From Adiantum capillus-veneris (Eukaryota > Streptophyta > Polypodiopsida > Polypodiales > Pteridaceae), in NCBI GenBank assembly GCA_014529385.2, contig CM043950.1, positions 153,628,445-153,692,444 of the forward strand: a DNA stretch of 64,000 bases, written 5' to 3'. The notes beneath the pieces are model-generated. The model saw only the letters and a program-made list of their open reading frames with translations. It was not told where the DNA came from and did not search any database. The translations under genes were made by a program, and so were the position numbers. This document shows, in pieces, positions 45,909 to 56,847 of this stretch. How positions within the stretch are numbered: the stretch's first letter is position 1; each line of letters opens with the position of its first letter.

Positions 45909-47140
45909 ACGACAAGTGGGAGCAAAAGTCTCTTCATAATCTATGCCTTGTTGCTATGCATAACCCTTTGCAACAAGTCAAGCCTTATGGCGATCGATCT
46001 CACCATCCGGCTTGCATTTCAACTTGTAAACCCTCTTCGTACCACTAGCCTTTTTGCCACGAGGAAAATCACATAAAGTCCATGTGTCATTTTCTATAAG
46101 TGTGTCATATTCTGATTGCATTGCAGCCATCCAATTTTCTGAATTCTGTGCTTCATCAAAAGACAGAGGCTCCTCAACATCATGTAAGCTAGACACAGCC
46201 AAAGCATAACAATCTGATGCATAAGATGCATGGTGAGATCCTGAACGAATACGACTAGACAAAGGTGCATCCAATTTACTGTCACACAAAGTGTGCACCA
46301 ACCATTTTGGCATACCTCTAGCCTGCTCATTTTCAGCCCTTTCCTCATCAAGTACATCATGTACATCTGCATCAATAATAGGCTGATCTGTAACAGTTTC
46401 AGAAACCCCCATAGGCTGTACATTTGCCTCATTGGAAATTACATTCATATTTCCCCCACTGCAAAGAGGTAACAAAGTGTCATAAATGTCCTGTGAGCTT
46501 ACATTACTGTCTCTAGTACATGACAGCAAGGGCTGAACAGAATCTTCCACAAACACTACATCCCGTGAAACCAGCATACACTTTGTTTGCAGATGATATA
46601 ACCTGTAACCTTTGCTTTCAGCACTATAACCAACAAAATTACATTTGACAGCCTTATCGTCCAATTTTTTGCGCTATGTTTATGGCACCAAAGCATATGC
46701 CAAATAGCCAAAAACACGCATATCCTCAATAGAAGGCTTTCTATCATGCCATGCTTTATATGGAGTAATAGACTGCAAAGCTTTTGTAGGACACATGTTA
46801 AGTACATAAGTGGCACACATGATGGCCTCAAAGCCAAAAAGAATACACAAAGCTTGACTTTTGACCATACATCGTGCCATTTCCATCAGTGACCTGTTTT
46901 TCCTCTTAGGAACACCATTTTGCTGAGGTGTATAAGGCACTGTACATTGGTGTTTTATCCCATGACTAGCCAGAAATGCATTAAATCATGAGACATATAC
47001 TCCCCCTCTCGATCAGAACGGAGGGTGCCCATAGTACATTTCGAGACATTTTCAGCCATAGCCAGAAATTGTTTGAAGCACATAAAAACTTCGGACCTCT
47101 TTAAGCGGAAATACCCATGCATGCCTGGATTAATCATCAA
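45909..47140 (-). pseudogene. C3 integrase and linker
   Basis: Minus frames 47140-46955, 46940-46680 and 46664-45978 cover the integrase end. TLRSDREGEYMS has the second catalytic Asp. The third residue, normally Glu in V-A-E-R-K-N, is Lys (NGVPKRKN). FGYLAYALVP and PTKALQSITPYKAWHDRKP follow. Later, the linker to RT contains YALAVSSLHDVEEP. Frameshifts separate the frames. Confidence 0.88.
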
Positions 47141-47879
47141 TGAAAGTCATGAAGTAAAGGTAATTACCCAAGGACGGAGTTTGAAGGGGCCCACAAACAT
47201 CACTATGCACAAGCGGCAACCTGCATGTGGCCCAAACTGAACCATCCTTTGGAAACTTAGAACGCTGTATCTTACCTAAAATACATCCTTCACAAACATG
47301 TTTGACAGGTGCTTCAAGAGGCGGCAAAGAAGCAACCATATCAGATTTCTGCAAACACAACAAGCTGGCAAAATTTAGATGACCAAAACGTGCATGCCAA
47401 AGTTTTGCATCTGAAATAGCCCTTGAATCTGCAACAACATTTGCAAAATTTTGTCCACACTTGTCATACAAAGTGAGCTTATATAGCCCACGGCACAAAA
47501 GGCTAGATGCAACAATTTCATCACTAAAACTGAGATCATGAACTGTACATCTGTCATCCACAAATTTGACTACAAGTCCAAGTCTAGCAAGTGCGGATAC
47601 AGACAAGAGATTCTTCTTGATCCCAGGTACATAAAGTGCATCAACAAGTGTGAAGGAACTGCCATTAGCAGCAGTAAGCACAATCTTTCCAACTCCCTGA
47701 ACCGGATAAGAGGCATTGTTGGCACAAGTGATTGGATTCCCATGAGGGACAGACTCGAGAGAGGTAAACAAGTCACGATGTGAGGTAATATGCTTTGTAG
47801 CACCACTGTCAAAATACCACACATGTGAATCTGTAGCAACTGACAAGCATGCGTCATGGACACAGGATTGTAAGTGCAC
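47130..47879 (-). pseudogene. C3 protease and integrase N-terminus
   Basis: A 249-residue frame: the protease has VWYFDSGATKHIT with D-S-G-A intact. LWHARFGHLNF and HVCEGCILGK form the integrase zinc-binding HHCC. The start of the core gives LVHSDVCGPLQTPS with the first catalytic Asp. It overlaps the next frame at 47140. Confidence 0.93.
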
Positions 47880-47945
47880 TCTGCGCTAAAAGTCCTACAT
47901 CAACATCAACAACACAGTCTCCTTTCACAGAAGACTCAACAATGG

Positions 47946-48906
47946 CTACATTTGTAGTGGAACCAGCATTTTGGAACCACCCTCTTTCTTCTTAGCCTCT
48001 TTGGCCTTCAACTTAGGACACGAGTTGATCAAGTGATCATTAGCTTTACAATAATGGCAAAACATCTTCTTTTTGCCCTTATCACCAGAATTTCCAGACG
48101 AATTGCTGCCAACAGAAGCATTAGGAACAGAAGTTTTTCCACTCGCAGCAGAACCATAGGAAGTGGCCGCATTGCTGTTACCACCCTTTCTTTGAGAAGC
48201 AATAAAAGCCTGTTCAACTGCACGCTGCCTAGTTCTTTTTTTTTGTGGAAAGTGACTCTTGCAACAACAATGTGCATAATGCATCAAACTTGACAACTTA
48301 AGGATTTCCTTGAGTCATCAGTCTCCAAGTACTAGCAAAAGTCTGGTAGGAATCTGGTAAAGCATCAAGAACAATCTACACAAGGGAACTGTCTGAAATG
48401 ACTTCACCTACAGAAATAAGTTGCTCATTGATATCCTTGACACCAACAAAGAAAGTGTCCATATCATCTTCCTCATGCATAATCTTCGACTCCAGCTCTT
48501 TACGCAGCAAAGCAATTTTAGCCTCATTGCGGCTTGCATAAAGACCTGCTAGAATATCCCCAGCCTGTTTTGCAGGTTTGCTGAACGGATGTGAGGAACA
48601 ATGGTGCGCTTCACAGAAAACGAAATCAAATGCATGAGCATGCGCATCCTTTACATCCCAACGAGCTTGTTCAACCGTAGACAAAACAACTCTAAAAGCA
48701 GTAATCCTTGTAGCAAGACCTGCAACATCCTCAACATCGCCTACATCCTCAGAACCAGGACATACATCAATGCCCTGCACAATGTTCTAGACGCCCTTTG
48801 ACACAAGAACATGTTGCATCATATAAGCCCACATAGGGTAGTTGTCCCCATCCAACCTGTCCTCAGCAGCAAACATCTTGAACACATCTGTGTTGTTGTT
48901 AGCCAT
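47946..48906 (-). pseudogene. C3 gag and zinc knuckle
   Basis: ATG 48906 opens NNNTDVFKMFAAEDRLDGDNYPMWAYM, whose first 20 residues are a normal copia gag start. A stop near 48789 is followed by the frame 48780-48376 (KQAGDILAGLYASRNEAKI, DMDTFFVGVKDINEQL). Frame 48296-47946 supplies a Ser/Asn/Gly stretch and the knuckle FCHYCKANDHLINSC with an intact C-x2-C-x4-H-x4-C. Confidence 0.88.
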
Positions 48907-49254
48907 GGTAAATGCTGCACCTAATGTGAAAACACCCCGAAATAGGAGAAATGGAGCAGGAACAACACGTGCTATATAGCACAAACCGTAGAAGACTATG
49001 AGGCACTTGTTATGCAGAAAACAGCACTGACAGAAATTCTGCACAAAATGACGAAATAGCATGTGCAGTACTACATGTAGTGGAAACGGAGGCCAAAATG
49101 AGCCCGAATAAAAAATCTGAGCAGACTAAGATCTATGAGCACACCCAAAATTTTTGTCGACCTGCGAACGCTTGCCAAAAGCTCACTGAAATCGGAGAAA
49201 GTGAGCAGGCGTGTGCTGGAGCAGCTGGCGACTAAGCCCGGGAGGATGCAGCCT

Positions 49255-49266
49255 GCTCTGATACCA
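49255..49266 (-). promoter_or_regulatory. primer-binding site of C3 (initiator tRNA-Met type)
   Basis: Minus-strand TGGTATCAGAGC two bases from the 5' LTR end at 49269. Confidence 0.9.
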
Positions 49267-49268
49267 AT

Positions 49269-49495
49269 TGTTGGAATTAGGGCTGCAGAGAAATGGACAC
49301 AGCTTGGAGAAGACAAAGGAAGCTCAAGGCACACCATAGAGAGTGTGTTACTTAGTGTGCAATGGAAAGATAGATAGCCCTAGAGTGATGGGCGTATATA
49401 CAATGCACAGGGGGAAAAACCTCCTAAAGAGGGAAAAAATGCCCCGGCGGTCCTAGTGTGTTCACACACATCACTACCACATGTATATGGTAACA
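49269..49495 (-). repeat. C3 5' LTR
   Basis: Direct repeat of 44334-44561, about 95 percent identical by eye. Confidence 0.95.
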
Positions 49496-50244
49496 ATTTT
49501 GTCAACAACAATCACTTGTACGATAACATTAGCCAAGTTTCTCAGGATAAGACAAAACATGTGGACTACTGTGGGAAAATTCCTAGAGAAATTTGGTGTT
49601 AAAAAACCAATGACTCAAATCGAGGAAGGGATCAAAGTGCTGAAAATGCCTCAGCTATAAACATTAGGCCAGTGCCATTAAACAAGGTAGGCGAGTACTA
49701 TGAGGGAGGAGATGGGAACACCACTCTTTCTGTGGAATTTCAAGGTGTAAAAAGCATGGCAATCCTTGACAGCGGAGCTGGCGTTGCCATCGCAACAAAA
49801 GAGGTCGAGAAAAAATGGAGAAAACCAGCAATAAGGGCTACTAGGATGAAATTGCATCTTGCAGACGGACACATGGAAAGGCCCCTGGGATTGCTAGAAA
49901 AAGCAATTGTTATTTCTTGTGGCATTGAATATGAGCAAACCTTTGCTATTGTTGACTTCGGCAAGAAGAACAATTATGATATCATTCTAGGAAGACCATT
50001 CATGTGACAATTGAAAATGATCCAAGATTGGGGTTATGACCATATCTACTTGAGACTTATGGAAACCACAACAAGGATAAACGTGAAGGAGCAGCATAGT
50101 TACAGGGATGTGATGAGAACACCTGTGAAGGAGTTTGATTCCGCTATTGTAGTAGGATCAGAACTTCTATCATGGTTGGGTAAGCCTAAAGAACCGTGGA
50201 TATGTGGAGCTTCACAATACGAAAGCTTAACACTAGACTTGTAA
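49496..50244 (+). pseudogene. G5 retropepsin domain
   Basis: After the C3 insertion, the frame continues with VGKFLEKFGVKKPMTQIEEG, then a stop and a frame change near 49660. The frame 49672-50007 has the aspartic protease motif AILDSGAGVAIA and ends with DIILGRPFM, the gypsy retropepsin terminus. A stop at 50005 is followed in frame by QLKMIQDWGYDHIYLR, to 50244. The active-site D-S-G-A is intact. In gypsy elements RT follows within about 100 residues; here it does not. Confidence 0.75.
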
Positions 50245-50890
50245 TGAGCTACAAACGTGGTTGAAACCACAAAAATGAGGCTTACATCAGGATTCTAGTA
50301 AATGAAACATAACTTTTGTATATGACATCAAAATTTCATGAAACTTCTTAATTATGGGTTGACGATATGAAAAAGGTTTTTTAATACACAATTTACATGA
50401 AAAGCTCAAAAAATTTAAAATTTTACTTTTTTAAAATTAGTATATTTTACGTGAAACTGCACTTCAACACTTAACTTGAAGAAGTAAAAAATGTCAGCAG
50501 TCTTTGTATATGGGTTAAAACAGCTTGGTACATCTATCACATACCTATTGAGGGTTTTTTCAAAGAAGTTTGGGCCTGCTCAGCAATGATTTGATTTACT
50601 TTCAAAAGAAAATATAATTTTTTTGTACATCCGCACAATTTAGTTGTAGAAGATGGCAATGGAAAGACACCTTTAGACCTTCATTTAGCTCTGTACTATT
50701 TTTTATCAACTCATATTGAGTGTTGGTCATAATTCCCTGAAACTATTTTCTATTTGAATAACTAACGTAGTGTTGAGAAATTGTTTACAAAAGTCTCAAA
50801 AAGCCACAAAAGTGGCTGGTTTTTTACAGGACTAGTGTTAAAGCGAGAGGAATGCATCCTAGGAAGGGAAATTGAAGATACGGATTATAT
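50245..50890. other. non-coding stretch inside G5
   Basis: AT-rich with no open frame of note between the protease frame and the acidic tail. Confidence 0.4.
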
Positions 50891-52110
50891 CCCATAACCC
50901 TTTCCTGAGGAAGATTTAGAGCCACTTGAATGGGAACACATCTTGGCTACTTTGGATATGTGCGGTATTCAAGACAGTCCAACAACAAAGTTTTGTGATG
51001 AAGATGGCTATGATGTCATTCCTTACTTTGCAATGAGTGTGATATAGGAAAAAGACAAAGAAGAAGACGAGTTCTATGACTCCGTAGAACACTTGGAGCT
51101 TCAAGAAGATGCTGACAATAGAAATCCGGACAACCCAGCTAGAGACAAGAACAAAAATTTAACTAATGCGCGGTTTTATGATTGTCCATATCAAAGACCT
51201 AGGAACCAATGTCACCACTACAAAAATGAAGTACATCAAAAGTGGATTCCAAAATCCTCGGTGGAAATGCAACTACAATGAGTATCCTCATACGTGGCTC
51301 CTATACAAGAAGAAAAGCCTCAGCCAACAAGAAGACATCCATGTCAACGAGCTAACAACACGCTATTCAAGTGGATACCCAAATCATCCAGACACAACAA
51401 ATCCAAGAGAAACAAATAGTAACTTTCCATAACCAGCCAAACCACAAAGGGAAAGTACTAGAATGCAATATTGCTAAGGATAGCAGCGACAATGATGATT
51501 CTTATGACATTCCCTACCAGAAACCCAGGTCATCACTATCACTAGCAGCTTCAGTAACAACCAAGGAACACCAAAAGGAAAGAACAAGTCAGAACCAAAA
51601 AAGTTTGATAAATCTGGATACCAAAGAGCAAGATTGGCCAAAAATAGTTATGGATCAAGAAGATGAAAGTCTCTGATGAAAAATCACAAGATCCAACACC
51701 AAAAGGGAAACAAGTGTGCAAGAACGACTAAGAAAATCACAAAGTCAGAAGCTTTTGCAACTCAGATTTGGGTTCCAAAGAAGTTGACTCAAGCACAAAG
51801 AGGTTAGGAGTTCATTTGGATTCTGAAACGGTTAAATTGTCAACTTGCAAAGTATCAACTCCCAAAGTTTGAATCTTGTCGCCAACCAAGCATACAAGAG
51901 CTAAAGCAAAATCGATGAAGACTCACACAAAGACAAGGTGGATCCCAAAGAAATTGGTCCCAAAGGAAATCAAAAAACTACTGTTATTGCACCGCCGCTT
52001 GAATTCTTTCAATGCCTCCTACGGTTGCAGTACAGTTAGAAGAGAACCTACTCTGAGGAACAATGCCAAATATGACAACCAACCACAACGCTAAACTGGA
52101 AGCTAAAGAA
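50891..52110 (+). pseudogene. G5 acidic tail with repeated W-[IV]-P-K motifs
   Basis: From about 50891, after a stop, PFPEEDLEPLEWEHILATL opens an acidic segment with one stop near 51046, then FYDCPYQRPRNQ and KWIPKSS near 51240. Other frames add FKWIPKSS near 51370, YDIPYQKPRSS near 51506, IWVPKKLTQ near 51768 and TRWIPKKLVPKEIKK near 51937. The four W-[IV]-P-K sites and two Y-D-x-P-Y-Q-x-P-R sites point to repeated modules, interrupted by frame changes. No family recognised. Confidence 0.5.
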
Positions 52111-52400
52111 ACATCAAACAGATAAGTAAGCCTTCAATTAAAAAATCTCTACAACCTTCAATCAAGCAAGCGACACAGGAGCTTTCAAAGACCATCATAT
52201 TGCTTAGAATAGGAAGCCTCACCAACAAATGCCAATAAGAAAATTGTTTATACCCACATCTTGCACAACATAAATTTTTCCATGCATTGACTGCGTATGC
52301 ATAATAGGGCTACATTACAAGGCCTGCATAGGCACAATTTTTTATTGTCCAAGCACAACACATACCCGTGGAGATACCCTGTCATCAAGGAGGACTCCAA

Positions 52401-52416
52401 ATAAGAGGGGGGGAGG
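52401..52416 (+). promoter_or_regulatory. possible polypurine tract of G5
   Basis: AATAAGAGGGGGGGAGGAA lies at about 52401-52418 and ends the tail; TGTGGACC follows at 52425. No match to the candidate 5' LTR was found downstream, so this is weak. Confidence 0.35.
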
Positions 52417-54073
52417 AATTCTAAATGTGGACCTAATATTATGAATATTAGAGGGCAATGTTTCGTGAGTTGTATTGAATTTTTGCATTTGATTGTAATT
52501 ATTTTTTGACAAAATTCAATGTATATGCCTCATAATAGCATTACAAGAGGAGTACAAGGACAAAAGCCATATATGAGCCCCTAGGGACCTGTGTACAGTG
52601 TACATAGCGTTTAGGATCTATTAACTTGATTTTGCTTTTTAAGTTGAGTTGATTGTTGGCTTTATATAGTCGTTTTTTGATATTTTCTTGAGAAAAACAG
52701 AAAAAATAACATAATCCAGGTGACATGCCAAGCAGTACAAAGAGAGCAGGTATAGGAAAATGAGGAACCTTCACGAAGCATGTCCCAAAATCCATACGTA
52801 CAATGAATAATGTCAGAGATAAAAAAGAATTTTGATCAGCCTTCGACAACAAAATGAGGCAAAAATGACTAAGAATGGTCATAAAAACCCGAGATGGACT
52901 ACAAGGACGAAGAAAGTTGGTGATCAACTAAACAAAATCAGCCATCAAGTCTAAAGTTGCCCATCAGACATTTCATGCGACTACAAGGCCGTATACAGGA
53001 AGTAGATCTTTATACTGTCAATCTTCTTTCTTGTATGTGCCTTAATGAAGCCTAACAAACAAAAGCGATTAACAGTACTGACAAGAATAAAAGGGGCAGA
53101 AATGACAATTCGGTCATCTTTTGTGATAGATACCTGCAGGAGCAACCAGGGATCAAGCCAAATTGTAGTCATCATCATTGGTTCTACATGTGATTGGCTG
53201 ACAAATGGTGCCAAAGATGCCCATCAGTCATTTTTGAGACTGAAATCCAAAAATTACCAAATATCAAGACAAACTTTGCCAGGGATACAAGCTAAGGGAT
53301 TTTTTTTAAGAAAACGTGGATAAAAGTCAAACCCCTAGCCAAAGATGCAATTTTTCAAATCTGAAGCCATAATAGCCATCTACATACCTTGTACATCATG
53401 TATATGAGCTTTGGGGACAAATGGAGAATGATAGCTCATCGATGGTCATCTATCGCGAATGATGTCGGATAAGGCCCTTTTGATACAAGTTACTAATTTG
53501 GGGAATTAATTGGGATTTTTCAGGCTTTAATTAATTCATGTATCAAGTAGAAGCAGTCTAATGATTTACACATCACACAAAAGCTAACAATGGCAAATGC
53601 AACTTTGATCACCTTGATGCAGGAACAAAGGAGTCATCAACAACAAAGAAGAGCAAACACAAATGGTAGACAAACAACCTTTGCAGGGTTACATATCTTG
53701 TCCTTGATAAAGCGAATTGAATGCTAGACATGGGTTTTGAACCTCAGGTTAGAAAAAACTTATCTCCCAGATTCAGGCTGACAAACAAACTTTGCATTGG
53801 AGTGCAACTTAGCCTAAAGAAGTTGAAGGTTTAGCCATACAATTTCTACAGAATCCTTACAAAGTCGTCATTAGCTCAAAAAATCTGAAAGCCAATCATT
53901 CAATTCTATAGAATGTAGAAGTTGTTTCTGAAAATGAGAAAGACACAACATTGGCAGATGTTCTTCATCAATTATGATTTTCCTAAATCATGTGAAGACT
54001 ACTTACATCGGCTTGGACGCACACGAAGAATTCGTGTAAAGGCTACAACCTATACTTTCTTTACATCAACAAA
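52417..54073. other. unassigned stretch
   Basis: No gene or repeat recognised. An almost palindromic TGTACAGTGTACA lies near 52593. A TATA-like TTTATATAG lies near 52660. It could hold the missing 3' LTR of G5 but I see no match. Confidence 0.35.
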
Positions 54074-54190
54074 CACTACAAGAGGTACTTCACATTAGCC
54101 ACATTCGCAGTGCGACGCTTAAAAGTGAAAATTCACGGCGTTGCTATGGGCGTCGCTAGTTTATTTGTAACATAGCGACGCCGACAGGGG
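54074..54190 (+). mobile_element. CACTA-type transposon terminus (fragment)
   Basis: CACTACAAGAGG at 54074 is a typical CACTA terminus. Just inside it lie repeated short motifs GCGACGC, GGCGTTGCTA, GGCGTCGCTA and TAGCGACGCC, like the subterminal repeats to which the CACTA regulatory transposase binds. Arms 54149-54158 and 54173-54182 form a perfect 10-bp hairpin. The partner end was not found. Confidence 0.5.
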
Positions 54191-54267
54191 TAAAAAATAA
54201 ACCGAGAGCGCCCGAAAACTTAGATCTCATATCTGAGTTTTTGACGTTCAAGCAAGCAAAGAGGTAA

Positions 54268-54298
54268 CCCGCGCTCTCCCTCTCTCTCTCTTTCTTCT

Positions 54299-54342
<44 letters not shown>

Positions 54343-54420
54343 AAGGAGAGGAAGGAGAGCCAGGTATGCTCCTTCCCTCTCCTCTCTCTCATGTTCCCTT
54401 TCCCTCTTTCTCCCTCTCCC

Positions 54421-54457
<37 letters not shown>

Positions 54458-54464
54458 TTGTGTT

Positions 54465-54517
<53 letters not shown>

Positions 54518-54616
54518 ACATGCATAAACAAAACACACACACACACACACATGCATAAACAAAGAATGCATACACACACATTGAGAGAGAGAGAGAGAGA
54601 GAGAGAGAAGAGAAGA
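54268..54616. repeat. cluster of CA, GA and CT microsatellites
   Basis: (CA)n at 54301-54338 and 54440-54457, (GA)n at 54468-54516 and 54583-54608, (CA)n at 54534-54551, with shorter CT/GA runs between. Open frames across it on the minus strand are low-complexity artefacts. Confidence 0.95.
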
Positions 54617-54618
54617 GA

Positions 54619-54751
54619 AGAAGAAGAGAGTTTTAACGTTGTAGGAAACTATCCCAAGAGACCTTAAAGATCTAGCCAACGAGGAGTTGAACTCAAGACT
54701 TGTTATTCAAGAGAGAAATGGCATAAACAATCTACCACACTTGGGTAATAG
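54619..54751 (-). mobile_element. tRNA-derived SINE-like copy 1
   Basis: On minus it begins CTATTACCCAAGTGTGGTAG, holds a degenerate A box (TGGTAGATTG) and a B box (GAGTTCAACTCC at 54683-54694) in the Pol III spacing, and ends in a CTTCTTCTC-type tail. The same 133-base unit occurs at 54801-54933. Confidence 0.55.
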
Positions 54752-54800
54752 AAAGGTTATACCATTTTCCTCTTTTTATTGGCACACACACACACACCCG

Positions 54801-54933
54801 AGAAGAAGAGAGTTTTAACGTCGTAGGAATCTATCCCAAGAGACCTTAAAGATCTAGCTGACGAGGAGTTGAACTCAAGACCTATTATTCAAGAGGGAAA
54901 TGGCATAACCAATCTACCACACTTGGGTGATAG
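54801..54933 (-). mobile_element. tRNA-derived SINE-like copy 2
   Basis: About 94 percent identical to copy 1 by eye. B box at 54865-54876 on minus. The 5' end abuts an oleosin-like gene fragment and the 3' tail ends in CTTCTTCTC followed by a (GT)n run. The split promoter fits a retroposed tRNA-like unit. Confidence 0.55.
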
Positions 54934-54935
54934 CT

Positions 54936-55490
<555 letters not shown>

Positions 55491-55968
55491 TCTCTTGAAA
55501 TCATAGTCGTCGTCCTCGACTACGAGGTAGAAGAGATAAACCCTTAGTCATTAGTCAATGTTTCTTAGCGGGTAGAGGATCCCTTTTTGCCCTATGACAT
55601 CATTCCAAGATGGATGACTAATCCATTTGGCGCTTGGGAGACGTAGCTACCGCAAGCATGCCTGCTCTTTAGTACATTTCATTCTCCCTAAGTAGAGTGA
55701 CAAATTCTACTTGGTGTTTAAGAGACGTTGTCATCACAAACATGATTCTAAGCATGCTTACTATTTAAATTCGTGCACAATAAAAAGAGAATTAGTCTTA
55801 TAAGACAACAACATTGGTCATTTAAAAGAAACATGTACATTTGCTTACTCTAATGTAGCATTGTAAGCATTGACAAGGTTGATACTATCCTTAAGCTGTA
55901 TTCCTTGCATCCATCTAGCATCTTCAAAAGGATAATTTTTGAACTTAATAAGATACCGTCGGATAATC

Positions 55969-56135
55969 TTACCGTCGCAGTACCTTGTCTTTATGGTGAA
56001 GGATAGCTTCGGGTTGTAGCACCTCTTCTTGGTCTTCGATTTCTAGAGGGTCTTCAATAATTGGTTCACTTGGGGGCTCTCCTTTGTAGGGCTTAAGTAG
56101 GCTCACATGAAAAGCATTGTGTATGAGCCAACGGA
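55969..56135 (-). pseudogene. G3 integrase C-terminal region
   Basis: RWLIHNAFHVSLLKPYKGE, an acidic stretch (DPLEIEDQEEVLQPE) and HHKDKVLRR repeat the G1 order at 22655. The frame ends shortly after; 55490-55968 is decayed to the polypurine tract. Confidence 0.8.
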
Positions 56136-56150
56136 GTAAGGCAAGCCCTC

Positions 56151-56662
56151 TCACCAATGACACGTGAACCTGGGTGTCCCGGCAAGGGTCTCTAGCTGCG
56201 TGTCGATGGGGGTACGGACGTCAGGTGTCTCCACTGGAGTCTGGGCCCTGAAGCGAGGAGTGTCGACTGGAGTGACTCCTGGAGGAGTAGCTAGTGGTGT
56301 GTAGCTGCTAGGAACGCCCGTCAACCGCGCAAAACCTGGTGTAGATGGTGATGCCATGGCTGGTGTGGAGGCGGGCAAAGAAGGGGACGGTAAAGAGCCT
56401 CGTCGAACACGAGGCGGTGTCGAGGCATCGGCGGCGGCATCCCCACAACAACCGCCTCCGCCAACACTAGAGCGCCGGTGCCTAGACGAGTGTGAAGATC
56501 GTCTCATCGACATCGAAGCTTCGGAGCGCGTTGAATGGTCCAAAACAGAGGGAGATGCTAAAGGAGTAGGAACATGTGATGGTGCTCCAGAGCGATGACG
56601 CTCCACGTACCACTGTCTCTGCTGGGGTGACAAAGAAGAAAGAAACTCATCATCATCCATAC
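56151..56662 (-). CDS. unknown Thr/Pro/Ser-rich protein exon, possibly CACTA-linked
   Basis: A 174-residue GC-rich minus frame; ATG begins at 56660 in MDDDEFLSSLSPQQRQWYV, directly after a good splice acceptor (GTTTAATGCAG, ends at 56663). It is rich in Ser, Pro and Thr, with repeated x-T-P-x-x-T-P, plus a GGGGCCG segment and a hydrophilic Arg stretch. It ends at the G3 junction without a normal stop or exon end. Base composition contrasts with the AT-rich surroundings. Function unknown. Confidence 0.45.
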
Positions 56663-56737
56663 CTGCATTAAACACACGAACATTTAATCTTAATATTGAA
56701 TGAATGGAGAAGAAAACATGGACAAGTAGAGAGACAA

Positions 56738-56750
<13 letters not shown>

Positions 56751-56782
<32 letters not shown>
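56751..56782 (+). repeat. (GA)16 microsatellite
   Basis: (GA)n preceded by GAGAAAGA. It lies in the presumed intron of the TP-rich gene. Confidence 0.95.
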
Positions 56783-56787
<5 letters not shown>

Positions 56788-56847
56788 CATAAAGGGGGAG
56801 GGATTCTTGTGTAGAGAGATTTCGTTGAATTTCTGTGAATTTGTAAA

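Larger units (their letters stand above)
44334..49495 (-). mobile_element. C3: nearly intact Ty1/copia element inserted in G5
   Basis: LTRs of 227-228 bases flank a minus-strand gag-protease-integrase-RT-RNase H series. Target duplications ATTTT (44329-44333 and 49496-49500) are identical. The LTRs differ at about ten positions (roughly 95 percent identity), so this is among the youngest insertions. One stop in the RT-RNase H join, frameshifts in integrase and gag, and a changed integrase Glu still make it inactive as read. Confidence 0.97.
41583..52416 (+). mobile_element. G5: LTR-type element with gag-like protein and retropepsin, no RT found
   Basis: A candidate 5' LTR (41583-42531), a tRNA-Asp-like PBS, gag-like frames, a retropepsin and an acidic, motif-repeat tail are followed by a purine tract AGAGGGGGGGAGGAA near 52407. 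The copia element C3 sits inside, splitting the gag-like frame. I found no RT, RNase H or integrase motif in any of the remaining G5 sequence. The 3' LTR was not found. It could be a non-autonomous gag-protease element or a remnant. Confidence 0.6.

Noticed and set aside
54156-54679. long minus-strand frames rich in Val, Cys, Ser and Leu
   Set aside because: They are translations of (CA)n and (GA)n microsatellites; the residues follow dinucleotide repeats.
56151-56662. SF3B1-like T-P-G-R-T-P repeat protein
   Set aside because: The T-P spacing is irregular and the rest does not resemble SF3B1; composition alone is not enough.
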